The translations under genes were made by a program, and so were the position numbers. From assembly GCF_003293845.1 (NCBI RefSeq), contig NZ_QLST01000003.1, positions 167,188 to 231,187 of the forward strand: a stretch of DNA of 64,000 bases, given 5' to 3'. Every line of letters begins with the position of its first letter. Position 1 is the first letter of the stretch. This document shows positions 8,147 through 17,239 of this stretch, one piece after another. Source of the DNA: Flavobacterium tibetense. Its GTDB lineage: Bacteria > Bacteroidota > Bacteroidia > Flavobacteriales > Flavobacteriaceae. The notes beneath the pieces are model-generated. The model was not told the origin of the DNA. It saw only the letters and a program-made list of their open reading frames with translations, and made no database searches.

Positions 8147-8627
8147 TTCAAAAGGTTCTTCTTCTGATATTAAATTTGGTGTTAAAGCTGGTTTTAGCTC
8201 TACTAACTTTACAGGTGATGCTGATGGTGGTGATGCTAGAGGTGGTTTTTATATTGGAGGTTTAGCAGATATTGCCATATCTGAGAAATTCCATTTTCAA
8301 CCTGAATTAATGTATTCTACTGAAGGTGCAGATGAAGCAGGTGTGGATTATTTAAGATTACCTTTAATGGCTAAATATTATGTAATTGAAGGATTGTCTT
8401 TACAAGCTGGACCACAAATTGCTTTTAAAATTGGAGCTGAAAATGATTTCGTAGATGAAGCTGTTAAGTCAATTGATTTTGGTGTAGGTTTTGGAGCTGG
8501 TTATGAATTATCAAATGGTTTAATGTTTGATGTTCGTTATAACTTAGGTTTATCTAATATTTCTGAAATTGATGGTGCTGATTTTGGTAATACTGGTTTA
8601 CAAATTGGTTTAGGTTACAGATTCTAA
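8082..8627 (+). CDS. Small outer-membrane beta-barrel protein
   Basis: A 181-residue protein with the same first 21 residues as the 7353 product (MKKVLLSALAVFAFTFANAQ plus E). The mature part is a PorT-like barrel: FGVKAGFSSTNFTG, FHFQPELMYSTEGA, LRLPLMAKYYV, LSLQAGPQIAFKIG, ending LQIGLGYRF. These strands are closer to the leftward gene at 6498 than to the tandem neighbour, which argues for reshuffling of 5' ends rather than a simple recent duplication. It is an outer-membrane protein with no known ligand. Confidence 0.85.
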   Translation: MKKVLLSALAVFAFTFANAQEDSKGSSSDIKFGVKAGFSSTNFTGDADGGDARGGFYIGGLADIAISEKFHFQPELMYSTEGADEAGVDYLRLPLMAKYYVIEGLSLQAGPQIAFKIGAENDFVDEAVKSIDFGVGFGAGYELSNGLMFDVRYNLGLSNISEIDGADFGNTGLQIGLGYRF

Positions 8628-8647
8628 TCTGAACAATAAATAATAAG

Positions 8648-8678
8648 AAATCCCGAGCTTGTCTCGGGATTTTTTTTG
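8648..8678 (+). terminator. Rho-independent terminator
   Basis: Perfect 10-base stem AAATCCCGAG/CTCGGGATTT (8648-8657 and 8663-8672), loop CTTGT, followed by T's. It ends the 8082 transcript and insulates xerD. Confidence 0.88.
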
Positions 8679-8690
8679 TTCCAATTTTGT

Positions 8691-8698
8691 TATCTTTG
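8691..8698 (+). promoter_or_regulatory. Bacteroidota -7 box giving a near-leaderless xerD message
   Basis: TATCTTTG ends five bases before the xerD ATG at 8703. A -7 box at this distance places the transcription start at or next to the ATG, so the mRNA would have almost no leader. Confidence 0.5.
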
Positions 8699-8702
8699 AA
8701 TC

Positions 8703-9605
8703 ATGAGTGCATCGTGGTTGTCTTATTTGAAAGAATATCAAAATTATTTGCGTTTGGAAAGAGGGCTTTCCGAAAATACCATTGCTAATTATAGTTTTGA
8801 TATTGAAAAATTAGTTGCTTTTTTAGTAACAAATAGTATTCAAGAATCACCACTAACTATTTCTGAAGTAACCGTTCAACAGTTTATTTATGAAATTGCT
8901 TCCCAAGTCAATGCTAGAAGTCAAGCAAGAATTATTTCTGGTTTAAAAAGTTTTTTCACCTTTCTTGTTTTTGAAGATTACCGCAAAGATTTCCCAATGG
9001 AGTTAATTGAAGTGCCCAAAGTAGGTAGAAAATTACCAGATACTTTAGCAACTTCCGAGATTGATGCGCTTATTGCTGTCATTGACTTGTCTACTCCAGA
9101 AGGAGAACGCAATAGAGCCATGCTGGAAACACTTTACAGTTGTGGTTTACGTGTCTCTGAATTGATAAGTTTAAAGATTTCTGATTTATTTTTTGAAGAA
9201 GGTTTTATCAAAGTAACTGGAAAAGGAAATAAAGAACGTTTTGTTCCTATAGGTTCTAATACGGTTAAGTATATTTCTTTATATCAAAATACCATCAGAA
9301 ACCATCTTAAAATTCAAAAAGGGTTTGAAGACACCTTGTTTTTAAACCGAAGAGGGAAACAACTCACTCGCGCTATGGTTTTTACCATAATTAAAGATTT
9401 AGCCGAAAAAATAGGCTTACAAAAAGTAATTTCTCCTCATACCTTCCGACATTCGTTTGCAACACATCTTTTAGAGAATGGTGCTGATTTGCGTTCCATT
9501 CAATTAATGTTAGGTCATGAATCCATAACAACAACTGAGGTTTACATGCATTTGGATAGGAAGTTTTTGGCTGAAGTTTTGAATAGTTTTCATCCGCGTA
9601 AGTAG
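8703..9605 (+). CDS. xerD: Site-specific tyrosine recombinase XerD
   Basis: A 300-residue cytosolic recombinase that, with XerC, resolves chromosome dimers at dif. The N-terminal SAM-like DNA-binding domain is at about residues 1-90. The catalytic domain carries the full set Arg150 (CGLRVSEL), Lys174 (GKGNKER), His246/Arg249 (HTFRHSF), His272 (LGHESI) and Tyr281 (TTEVYMH). Length and sequence fit the housekeeping enzyme rather than a transposon integrase, and there are no element ends nearby. It is transcribed alone between two terminators. Confidence 0.92.
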   Translation: MSASWLSYLKEYQNYLRLERGLSENTIANYSFDIEKLVAFLVTNSIQESPLTISEVTVQQFIYEIASQVNARSQARIISGLKSFFTFLVFEDYRKDFPMELIEVPKVGRKLPDTLATSEIDALIAVIDLSTPEGERNRAMLETLYSCGLRVSELISLKISDLFFEEGFIKVTGKGNKERFVPIGSNTVKYISLYQNTIRNHLKIQKGFEDTLFLNRRGKQLTRAMVFTIIKDLAEKIGLQKVISPHTFRHSFATHLLENGADLRSIQLMLGHESITTTEVYMHLDRKFLAEVLNSFHPRK

Positions 9606-9609
9606 TTTT

Positions 9610-9635
9610 CAGTCGCAGTATTCAGTCTCAGTATT
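9610..9635 (+). repeat. CAGTCGCAGT-family repeat
   Basis: CAGTCGCAGT at 9610-9619 followed by a diverged copy CAGTCTCAGT. An inverted copy (ACTGCGACTG) lies at 9716-9725, so the pair brackets the xerD/rny terminator. Confidence 0.8.
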
Positions 9636-9660
9636 TTTTGTGGTAAATAGTTTTTTTCAA

Positions 9661-9700
9661 AAAAAAAAAGGAACTTTCAAATTTTGAAAATTCCCTTTTA
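9661..9700. terminator. Bidirectional terminator between xerD and rny
   Basis: An imperfect hairpin AAAAGGAACTTTCAA / TTGAAAATTCCCTTTT with an A-run on the 5' side and T's on the 3' side, placed between two convergent genes. Confidence 0.7.
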
Positions 9701-9710
9701 TATTATGTGC

Positions 9711-9735
9711 TGTCAACTGCGACTGTCAATTGTGA
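9711..9735 (-). repeat. CAGTCGCAGT-family repeat, inverted
   Basis: ACTGCGACTG at 9716-9725 followed by a diverged ATTGTGACT; reverse complement of the copy at 9610. Confidence 0.8.
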
Positions 9736-9742
9736 CTAAAAA

Positions 9743-11305
9743 TTACTTCGCAATATTTACTGCTCTAGTTTCTCTAATAACTGTAATTTTCACTTGTCCT
9801 GGATACGTCATTTCAGTTTGGATTTTTTGAGAAATTTCGAAAGATAAATTAGAAGCCATATCATCGCTCACTTTTTCACTTTCAACAATTACACGCAATT
9901 CTCTACCTGCTTGAATAGCATAAGCATTTTTAACTCCGTTAAATCCGAAAGCGATATCTTCTAAGTCTTTCAAACGTTGGATATAAGAATCTAATACTTG
10001 ACGTCTTGCGCCTGGTCTTGCACCTGAAATAGCATCACAAACTTGAATAATTGGCGAAATCAAAGATTTCATTTCAATTTCGTCGTGGTGTGCTCCAATA
10101 GCATTACAAACTTCTTCTTTTTCTCCGTATTTCTCCGCCCATTGCATCCCTAAAATAGCGTGCGGTAATTCACTTTCAGTATCTGGTACTTTACCGATAT
10201 CATGTAATAATCCAGCACGTTTGGCTAGTTTTACATTTAATCCAAGTTCCGCTGCCATGATTCCACATAAATTAGCAACTTCTCTAGAGTGTTGCAATAA
10301 GTTTTGTCCGTAAGACGAACGGTATTTCATACGACCCACGATTTTAATTAATTCAGGATGTAATCCATGAATTCCTAAATCGATTACGGTACGTTTACCT
10401 ACTTCAATAATTTCTTCTTCAATTTGTTTCGCTGTTTTACCTACAACTTCTTCAATACGTGCTGGGTGAATTCTACCATCAGTCACTAATTTATGTAAGG
10501 CCAAACGAGCAATTTCTCTTCTAACTGGATCAAAACAAGAAAGAATAATAGCTTCTGGTGTGTCATCTACAATGATTTCTACTCCGGTTGCTGCTTCTAA
10601 AGCTCTAATGTTTCTTCCTTCTCTACCAATAATTCTACCTTTTACATCATCCGATTCAATGTTGAATACAGAAACGCAATTCTCAACCGCTTCCTCAGTT
10701 CCAACACGTTGAATAGTGTTGATGATGATTTTCTTCGCTTCTTGTTGAGCAGTCATTTTTGCTTCTTCCATTGCATTTTGAATGAAAGACATCGCGTTAG
10801 TTTTAGCTTCTGCTTTTAAACTTTCTACTAATTGTTCTTTAGCTTCATCGGCAGACAATCCAGAAATAACTTCTAGTTGTTCTACTTGGCTACGGTGTAA
10901 ACGATCAATTTCTTGTTGTTTTTTATCTAGTAACTCTAAACGATTGTTGTAATCGGTGATTTTAGCTTCTGCATCATCAGCGGCTTTTTTCGCCTTAGCT
11001 AGCTCACTAGAAACTTGAGATTCTTTGTCGCGTGTTCTTTTTTCAGCTTCAGCTATTTTTTTATCACGAGATAAAATAACTTGTTCGTGTTCTGTTTTTA
11101 ATTCTAAGAATTTTTCTTTTGCTTGAAGAATTTTATCTTTTTTAATTGCTTCTGCTTCTGTTTTAGCGTCTTTTAAAATAGAACTTGCCTCTTTTTTTGC
11201 GTTCTTAATTAAGTTAGAAACATTGCTTTTTTCTAAAAATTTAGCAATTCCAAACCCAAGACCTAAACCAACAATAATTCCAATTATAATGCTTACTATT
11301 TCCAT
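9743..11305 (-). CDS. rny: Ribonuclease Y
   Basis: A 520-residue membrane-anchored endoribonuclease that starts mRNA decay. Order of parts: an N-terminal membrane helix ([19 protein letters not shown]), a long Lys/Glu-rich coiled coil to about residue 200, a KH RNA-binding domain ([19 protein letters not shown]), and an HD domain with [10 protein letters not shown] and [10 protein letters not shown] supplying metal ligands, ending in a conserved C-terminal region. Length equals the family norm. It is last in a leftward set: coiled-coil protein, zapA, structured RNA, rny. Confidence 0.95.
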   Translation of the reverse strand: MEIVSIIIGIIVGLGLGFGIAKFLEKSNVSNLIKNAKKEASSILKDAKTEAEAIKKDKILQAKEKFLELKTEHEQVILSRDKKIAEAEKRTRDKESQVSSELAKAKKAADDAEAKITDYNNRLELLDKKQQEIDRLHRSQVEQLEVISGLSADEAKEQLVESLKAEAKTNAMSFIQNAMEEAKMTAQQEAKKIIINTIQRVGTEEAVENCVSVFNIESDDVKGRIIGREGRNIRALEAATGVEIIVDDTPEAIILSCFDPVRREIARLALHKLVTDGRIHPARIEEVVGKTAKQIEEEIIEVGKRTVIDLGIHGLHPELIKIVGRMKYRSSYGQNLLQHSREVANLCGIMAAELGLNVKLAKRAGLLHDIGKVPDTESELPHAILGMQWAEKYGEKEEVCNAIGAHHDEIEMKSLISPIIQVCDAISGARPGARRQVLDSYIQRLKDLEDIAFGFNGVKNAYAIQAGRELRVIVESEKVSDDMASNLSFEISQKIQTEMTYPGQVKITVIRETRAVNIAK

Positions 11306-11326
11306 GTTTTGTTAAAGTGTTTATAT

Positions 11327-11487
11327 AAAAAAAGCCTACATTAGATTGTTGTATAAACTCGTGATGACAAGTTTTGAGTTAACTCACATTTCAAGCTTCC
11401 CACTTAAGGGCTTGCTATAGCTGCGAAGATTCACTCATTTTAATTTGTTAGTGTTGAGTTTATCAAATATATACTAATGTAGGCAGT
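11327..11487 (-). ncRNA. ssrS: Structured RNA between zapA and rny, probable 6S RNA
   Basis: On the reverse strand the segment opens with GCCTACATTAG (complement of 11474-11484) and closes with its exact complement (11334-11344), followed by seven T's (11327-11333), giving an 11-bp closing stem with a built-in terminator. Inside are further helices (ACTCA...TGAGT pairs) around large single-stranded parts, the elongated hairpin-with-bubble form expected of 6S RNA, which sequesters RNA polymerase. Position right after zapA is the same as for ssrS in Proteobacteria, and a Flavobacteria-specific 6S class has been described. The structured RNA is well supported; the 6S identity is inferred. Confidence 0.65.
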
Positions 11488-11513
11488 ATCTTTGTTTTTG
11501 TGTAAGAACGTAT

Positions 11514-11807
11514 TTATTTTGAGAGTAACTCACTCAATTTTTTATCCAAACTTTGCAAACGAGTCATCGCATTTTGTATTTCTTGCGAATTGTCAATTTG
11601 TTTTTGTTCAGCTTGAGAAGCAAATTGTAAAGCACACATGGCTAAAACATCTTGTTTATCTCTTACAGCATAGTTTTGCTCAAATTGCGCAATCATAGTA
11701 TCTATCTTTTTAGAGGCTGTTCGAAGCGCTTCTTCTTGTGTTCCTTCAACGGTTAAAGGATAAACACGGTCTGCAATAGATATTTTAATTTTCAATTTAT
11801 CACTCAT
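11514..11807 (-). CDS. zapA: Cell division protein ZapA
   Basis: A 97-residue cytosolic protein that bundles FtsZ filaments at the division ring. The N-terminal strand-rich half (LKIKISIADRVYPLTVEGTQEE) and the helix with ALRTASKKIDTMIAQFEQ are diagnostic, followed by a coiled-coil C-terminal half (AEQKQIDNSQEIQNAMTRL). Length is normal. Eight bases separate it from the upstream coiled-coil gene and the 6S-like RNA follows. A forward ORF on the other strand is a shadow. Confidence 0.85.
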   Translation of the reverse strand: MSDKLKIKISIADRVYPLTVEGTQEEALRTASKKIDTMIAQFEQNYAVRDKQDVLAMCALQFASQAEQKQIDNSQEIQNAMTRLQSLDKKLSELLSK

Positions 11808-11815
11808 AAGCTTTC

Positions 11816-12106
11816 TTAATCAGAAAGTTGGGCTATGCAATAATCGATTTCTCGAATTAATGAATTTATTTTGAGTTTTGTTTCTCGTTTATTTTCGTCA
11901 CTGCCTAATAGCGAATTGACCATTTTTAGATTGTCTAATTGACTTTGCAGTTGGGCAATTTCTTTGTTTTGCTTGGCTGCTACAACCGCCGATTTATCTA
12001 GCAATTGCTGCAATTCTTGATTCTTTTTTTCTAACTGAACCAATTTTTGGTTGAGCTTGAAAAATTTAACTTCAAGAGAATCAATTAATTCAGACAATCC
12101 GTTCAT
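11816..12106 (-). CDS. Small coiled-coil protein upstream of zapA
   Basis: A 96-residue protein that is nearly all heptad repeat (LIDSLEVKFFKLNQKLVQLE, then ELQQLLDKSAV and IAQLQSQLDNLK), with no signal or membrane segment. Placement eight bases before zapA and the all-coiled-coil build suggest a ZapB-like division accessory. The assignment rests on context; sequence alone only shows the coiled coil. Confidence 0.7.
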   Translation of the reverse strand: MNGLSELIDSLEVKFFKLNQKLVQLEKKNQELQQLLDKSAVVAAKQNKEIAQLQSQLDNLKMVNSLLGSDENKRETKLKINSLIREIDYCIAQLSD

Positions 12107-12133
12107 TAAGGATACAATTCAATTCTATTTCTA

Positions 12134-12141
12134 CAAATTTA
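12134..12141 (-). promoter_or_regulatory. Bacteroidota -7 box for the zapA-6S-rny block
   Basis: Reverse-strand TAAATTTG, 27 bases upstream of the ATG at 12106. Likely start of the leftward transcript. Confidence 0.55.
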
Positions 12142-12295
12142 GCATTAGTATTCAATTAACACAATACTTTTTGGTTTTTTTTAATGAAAACTTTTATTTT
12201 TTTGTAATATTTTGGTTTTAAGTTAGTTATAAAATGGTGTGATTCTTGTTGTATAACTCTAATAAATTTTAGTATTTTAGCCTAAATGCACAATT

Positions 12296-13981
12296 ATGAA
12301 GTTAGTATTTTTTATCGCCTTATTTTCTTGTTTGAGTTTTGGACAGCAATATCCAAAAGATTTTATTTCTCCGTTAGACATTCCGTTGGATGTTTCGGGT
12401 TCGTTTGGTGAATTAAGAAGCAATCATTTTCATTCGGGTTTGGATTTAAAAACCCAACAAAAAGAAGGTTTGCCAGTTTATGCTGTTGGTGATGGCTATA
12501 TTTCTCGAATTAAAATTTCTACATACGGTTATGGAAAAGCAATTTATATTACGCATCCAAACGGTTATACCACGGTTTATGGACATTTGCAAAAAGCGAA
12601 TGGTGCTATTGAAAACTATATCAAAAAAACACATTACGCCCAAAAATCATTTGAAATTGAACTGTTTTTAAAACCTGATGAATTGCCAGTAAAACAAGGT
12701 GAAGTAATCGCTTTTTCTGGAAATTCGGGTGGAAGTGGTGGCCCTCATTTGCATTTTGAATTCCGTGAAACTACTTCTGAAAAAACTGTAAATCCTTTGT
12801 TTTTTGGTTTTAATAAATTGGTAGAAGATAAACATGCTCCAGTAGTACAAAGTGTTATGGTGTATCCAATGGATTCTACTATCGTAAATAAATCACAAAG
12901 ACCTATTCCTGTTTCTATTAACAAACAATCTGACGGTTCTTTTTTGGCAGCAAAAGTCATTGCTAATGGGAAAATTGGTTTTGGAATCAATGCATTCGAT
13001 TATTGCACCAATTTGTACAATAAAAACGGTTTGTATAAAATCAATGCATATTTAAATGGTATTTTGTATTACCAGTTTGAAATCGAAAAATTCGCTTTTG
13101 ATGAATCACGTTATATTAACAATTTCATTGATTACGAACATTTTAAAAGCAGCAATCAAAGAATTCAAAAATTGTTTCATCATTCGCCTTATCCGTTGTC
13201 GGTTTTAAAAGCTAATAAGAACAACGGAATCATCTATACGCAACCGAATACCAATTACAATTTTCGAATTGAACTATTTGATTTTCATGAAAATAAGACG
13301 GTTATCAATATTCCAATTGAATTTGGTGTACAACCAGTTTCTTTAACCAAAAAGGAGCAAAAAACACCGTATTTTTTAAAAGCAAAAAACGAACATAATT
13401 ATTCCAAAGACAACATTTCGGTTTACATTCCCGAAAATACGTTTTACGATGATTTTTATTTGGATTTTGATGTAAAAGACAATGTGTTAACCTTGCATAA
13501 CTCATCGGTTCCTGTTCATAAAAATATGACGATTACATTTGATAATGTACAAGGATTAACCGAAGAGCAATTGCAAAAATCGTTTATTGCTTCCGTTTCT
13601 GGACCTAGTTTGAGTTACAATAAATCCACAAGAAAAGGAACAATTTTTAAAGCGTATACCAAAAATTTAGGCAAATTTAAAATTGCCCAAGATTCGATAC
13701 CGCCACGAATTTATAATGTGAATTTTGTAGAAGGTAAAAACCTGAAAAACCAATCCACATTGAGCGTTTTTATTTCGGATAATCTTTCTGGAATTAATTC
13801 ATACAACGCTTATTTGAATGGTGAATGGATTTTAATGGAATACGATTACAAAACGAAAAAACTGGTACACCAACTTTCCGATGGAAAATTTAAAGAAGGA
13901 AGAAATGATTTTAAAGTAATTGTGGTAGATAATATGCAAAATTCTACTACCTTTGAATCTCATTTTTTTATGAATAATTAA
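12296..13981 (+). CDS. M23 family metallopeptidase
   Basis: A 561-residue exported peptidoglycan endopeptidase-type protein. A signal peptide (MKLVFFIALFSCLSFGQ) is followed at residues 35-160 by the LytM/M23 zinc domain: ligands His46 and Asp50 in HFHSGLD, His97 in the YGHLQ motif, and His151/His153 in GPHLHFEF. The remaining 400 residues have no catalytic motif and look like beta-sandwich domains. M23 enzymes cut peptide crosslinks in the wall or act as LytM regulators; all ligands are present, so activity is likely. The next gene starts ten bases downstream. Confidence 0.9.
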   Translation: MKLVFFIALFSCLSFGQQYPKDFISPLDIPLDVSGSFGELRSNHFHSGLDLKTQQKEGLPVYAVGDGYISRIKISTYGYGKAIYITHPNGYTTVYGHLQKANGAIENYIKKTHYAQKSFEIELFLKPDELPVKQGEVIAFSGNSGGSGGPHLHFEFRETTSEKTVNPLFFGFNKLVEDKHAPVVQSVMVYPMDSTIVNKSQRPIPVSINKQSDGSFLAAKVIANGKIGFGINAFDYCTNLYNKNGLYKINAYLNGILYYQFEIEKFAFDESRYINNFIDYEHFKSSNQRIQKLFHHSPYPLSVLKANKNNGIIYTQPNTNYNFRIELFDFHENKTVINIPIEFGVQPVSLTKKEQKTPYFLKAKNEHNYSKDNISVYIPENTFYDDFYLDFDVKDNVLTLHNSSVPVHKNMTITFDNVQGLTEEQLQKSFIASVSGPSLSYNKSTRKGTIFKAYTKNLGKFKIAQDSIPPRIYNVNFVEGKNLKNQSTLSVFISDNLSGINSYNAYLNGEWILMEYDYKTKKLVHQLSDGKFKEGRNDFKVIVVDNMQNSTTFESHFFMNN

Positions 13982-13991
13982 AATTCAACGT

Positions 13992-16451
13992 TTGAAACAG
14001 CTATTTTTATTGTGGTTTTTTGCTGCATTTGGTTTTTCTTCACTGGCGCAAACCGCTCGAGTGAAAGGAGTAATTTTAGATGAATTTAATTTACCAATTG
14101 AAAATGTAACCGTAAAAGTAGGTGATAAGGGAACTGTTACCAATGCCAATGGTTTTTATTTTTTAGAAATTTCTGCGAATACAAAAGTAACCCTTACTTT
14201 TTCGCACGTTTCATTTAAGAAAACAACTGTTGAAATTACATTAAAACCCAATGAAGACTACGAATTGAACCCTGTTTTAAGTTCGAAAGTAGAGCAAATT
14301 GGCGAAGTGACCGTAACGGGAGCCAATAAAAAACGAGTAGAAGGAATAACTACAATTGATCCAGTAATAATAAGAAGAATTCCCGGTGCTAATGCTGGAA
14401 TTGAAAATATCATCAAAACATTACCGGGAGTTTATTCTAATAATGAATTAAGTACTTCATACGCCGTTCGTGGTGGAAATTACGATGATAATTTGGTCTA
14501 CGTGAACGAAATTGAAGTCTATCGTCCGTTTTTAATTCGTTCGGGGCAACAAGAAGGGTTGAGTTTTACCAATACCGATATGGTTGAAGCGGTTGATTTC
14601 TCAGCTGGAGGTTTTCAATCTAAGTATGGCGATAAAATGGCATCCGTGTTAGATATCACGTATCGTAATCCAACCAAATTTAAAGCGGGATTAGAAGCCA
14701 GTTTATTGGGCGGAAGTTTAACCGTTGAAGGCGTTTCTAAAAATCAAAAATGGAATAATATTACTGGTGTTCGTTACCGCGATAACAGTTTGTTAGTAAA
14801 TAGTCAAGAAACCGAAACTAATTTCAGACCCACGTTTTTTGATGTACAATCCATGGTGAATTTCAATGCTTCGGCGAAATGGCAATTTAGTTTTTTGGGA
14901 AATATTTCGCAAAATCGCTACAATTATCAGCCTTTAACCAGACAAACGAATTTTGGAACTATCGATGAGCCCATTGCTTTATTGGTTTTTTACGAAGGAC
15001 AAGAAAATGATGAATATTTAACGATGTTTGGTGCTGGAAAAGCGGTTTATCAATACAACGAAAAAAACAAATTGAAGTTTATTGCTTCAGGGTATCATAC
15101 GCAAGAACAAGAACATTACGACATTTTAGCCCAATATCGTTTGGGAGAAGTAGATTCAAATATTGGTTCAGAGACTTTTGGAGATGTTTTTTTTACGCGT
15201 GGTGTTGGTTCGCAATTGAATCATGCTAGAAACAATTTAGATGCGCTAATTTTCAATGCTGAAGTGAAAGGTTTTCATGAAGTAAGCGAAAAATCGCAAG
15301 TAGAATGGGGAATCAAATATACCAGAGAAGATATTAGAGATAGAATAGTGGAGTGGGAAGTTATTGACTCTGCTGGATTTTCCTTACCAAATCCTGAATT
15401 AGACTATATTAATGACCAACCATACAATCCATACACAGGACCACTGGCTCCTTTTCAAAGTGTTCGTGCTACAAATTTTACGGTGATTAATCGTTTTTCG
15501 GGTTATGCACAATGGAATTACAGAGGAAAAATTGGTTCGCATCAATATTGGTTAAATGCTGGAATTCGCGGTCATCAATGGCAAGTTTTAGATCGAAATG
15601 AGAATGGAAAAAGTCAGGTTGTTTTTTCACCAAGAACCCAATTTGCATTAAAACCGAATTGGCAAAAAGATATGGTGTTTCGATTTTCGCTTGGAATGTA
15701 TCACCAACCGCCATTTTACAGAGAATTACGTGGTAACGACGGAATTGTAAATCCGAATGTGAAAGCACAGCAATCGGTACATTTGGTATTGAGTAATGAT
15801 TACAGTTTCAAATTGTGGGATAGACCGTTTAAGTTGATTTCGGAAGCGTATTACAAACATTTTACCGATGTGAATAAGTATACGATTGATAATGTTAGAA
15901 TTCGATACCAAGCCAATAACGATGCAGAAGCTTACGCTTATGGTTTCGATGCTAGATTAAACGGTGAATTTGTTCCTGGAACAGAATCATGGTTTAGTTT
16001 TGGGTATTTAAAAACAGAAGAAAATCAAGATGGTAAAGGTTTTATCGCTCGTCCAACAGACCAACGATTGAAATTTGGTATCCTATTTCAAGATTATATG
16101 CCGAATATTCCAAACGTGAAATTGTATTTGAATTTGGTTTACAATACCGGACTTCCTGGTGGTTCGCCAGCTTATGCTGATCCTTATGAGTATCAATTGC
16201 GTTTGAACGATTACCGTAGAGCCGATGCTGGTTTTTCGTATATTTTCAAAGACGAATCGTTAACTTCTTCCAAAAAATGGTTGCAACCGTTTAGCGAATT
16301 TTCATTGGGATTTGAAATTTTTAACTTGTTCAACAATCAAAATGCGATTACCAATACTTGGGTTAGAGATGTGTATACCAAAACCCAATACGGCATTCCC
16401 AATTATATGACCACGCGAGTTTTTAACTTGAAATTAATTGCACGATTATAA
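13992..16451 (+). CDS. TonB-dependent receptor with carboxypeptidase-regulatory-like domain
   Basis: An 819-residue outer-membrane gated channel. It has a signal peptide ending FSSLAQ, a CarboxypepD_reg-like domain (about residues 22-105, GVILDEFNLPIENVTVKVGD), a plug (about 120-235, with IENIIKTLPGVYSN, YAVRGGNYDDNLVYVNEIEV and DMVEAVDFSAGGF) and a 22-strand-type barrel ending VFNLKLIARL. The only usable start is TTG at 13992; an upstream frame stop at 13971 excludes an ATG. No SusD partner is next to it, so the substrate cannot be named. It is probably co-transcribed with the M23 gene. Confidence 0.9.
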   Translation: MKQLFLLWFFAAFGFSSLAQTARVKGVILDEFNLPIENVTVKVGDKGTVTNANGFYFLEISANTKVTLTFSHVSFKKTTVEITLKPNEDYELNPVLSSKVEQIGEVTVTGANKKRVEGITTIDPVIIRRIPGANAGIENIIKTLPGVYSNNELSTSYAVRGGNYDDNLVYVNEIEVYRPFLIRSGQQEGLSFTNTDMVEAVDFSAGGFQSKYGDKMASVLDITYRNPTKFKAGLEASLLGGSLTVEGVSKNQKWNNITGVRYRDNSLLVNSQETETNFRPTFFDVQSMVNFNASAKWQFSFLGNISQNRYNYQPLTRQTNFGTIDEPIALLVFYEGQENDEYLTMFGAGKAVYQYNEKNKLKFIASGYHTQEQEHYDILAQYRLGEVDSNIGSETFGDVFFTRGVGSQLNHARNNLDALIFNAEVKGFHEVSEKSQVEWGIKYTREDIRDRIVEWEVIDSAGFSLPNPELDYINDQPYNPYTGPLAPFQSVRATNFTVINRFSGYAQWNYRGKIGSHQYWLNAGIRGHQWQVLDRNENGKSQVVFSPRTQFALKPNWQKDMVFRFSLGMYHQPPFYRELRGNDGIVNPNVKAQQSVHLVLSNDYSFKLWDRPFKLISEAYYKHFTDVNKYTIDNVRIRYQANNDAEAYAYGFDARLNGEFVPGTESWFSFGYLKTEENQDGKGFIARPTDQRLKFGILFQDYMPNIPNVKLYLNLVYNTGLPGGSPAYADPYEYQLRLNDYRRADAGFSYIFKDESLTSSKKWLQPFSEFSLGFEIFNLFNNQNAITNTWVRDVYTKTQYGIPNYMTTRVFNLKLIARL

Positions 16452-16478
16452 ATCAAAGGAAGTTTTTTAAAAATTTAG

Positions 16479-16486
16479 TATATTTG
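16479..16486 (+). promoter_or_regulatory. Bacteroidota -7 box; fixes the start of the 16505 gene
   Basis: TATATTTG lies 19 bases before the ATG at 16505. An alternative TTG start at 16484 would fall inside this box, so the ATG is favoured. Confidence 0.6.
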
Positions 16487-16504
16487 ACTATAAATTCACT
16501 CGGT

Positions 16505-17224
16505 ATGAAAATATTTGCACGATATATAGGTTTAGTTGCTTTTGTAGTTTTGGTAGCTTGTAAACAAGAAAAAGAGACACCAAAAGTGATTTACGAAGAG
16601 CCAAAAACCAATAATAGTTCGCGAGCAATTGATACAACATCTATAAAAATTGCGGATTTGCCTATCCACATGGAAGGAACCAAATATTTGATTCATCCTG
16701 TTGGTGATGTTCGTGTGTATGACGACTTTAGTAAAGTTTACGGTTCAAGTAAAACGAATACAGTAAGTTATGCTATTTCCAATTACAACCGATTTGAAAT
16801 TACAGGTTATTTTGAAAATTTGAAATTTCAACATCTAGATTCTACTAATGTAAAATCTTTAACTGATGAGAAAATTCAAATTCAAACCGTAACGTATTTG
16901 GATAGAATTGCAGCCAATACCAAAAGACAAATTTTAGTTTACAGCGTGGTTGATAAAGACACCAATAAGGATAATAAAATTGATCAAAAAGACATCAAAT
17001 CCTTGTATATAAGCAATATTGATGGCTCAAATTTCACTAAATTAACCGAAGATTACTTAGAATTTATCGATTGGAATATCATTGAAGCTAAAAATAGATT
17101 GTATTTTCGTTGTATTGAAGATATCAACAAAAACGGCGCTTTTGATAAAAACGATAAAGTGCATTACCATTATGTGAATTTATTAGACGCAGAATGGAAA
17201 GTAGAAACTTATATGCCGATTTAG
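16505..17224 (+). CDS. Lipoprotein with two EF-hand/dockerin-like loops
   Basis: A 239-residue protein with a lipoprotein signal (MKIFARYIG...LVAC, cysteine about residue 19). The C-terminal half carries two acidic calcium-loop-like motifs, DTNKDNKIDQKDIKSLY and DINKNGAFDKNDKVHY, spaced about 50 residues apart, each with the D-x-N-x-D/G pattern of EF-hands or dockerins, in otherwise beta-rich sequence. No known enzyme motif. Likely a periplasm-facing or surface lipoprotein with possible calcium binding; function is unknown. Confidence 0.75.
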   Translation: MKIFARYIGLVAFVVLVACKQEKETPKVIYEEPKTNNSSRAIDTTSIKIADLPIHMEGTKYLIHPVGDVRVYDDFSKVYGSSKTNTVSYAISNYNRFEITGYFENLKFQHLDSTNVKSLTDEKIQIQTVTYLDRIAANTKRQILVYSVVDKDTNKDNKIDQKDIKSLYISNIDGSNFTKLTEDYLEFIDWNIIEAKNRLYFRCIEDINKNGAFDKNDKVHYHYVNLLDAEWKVETYMPI

Positions 17225-17239
17225 TTTAGTTTCATTGAT

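Noticed and set aside
9610..9735. CRISPR-like spacing of CAGTCGCAGT repeats
   Set aside because: Only a few short copies, in both orientations, with no regular spacers or cas genes.
11492..11698. 68-codon forward ORF
   Set aside because: Antisense to zapA and the edge of the 6S-like RNA.
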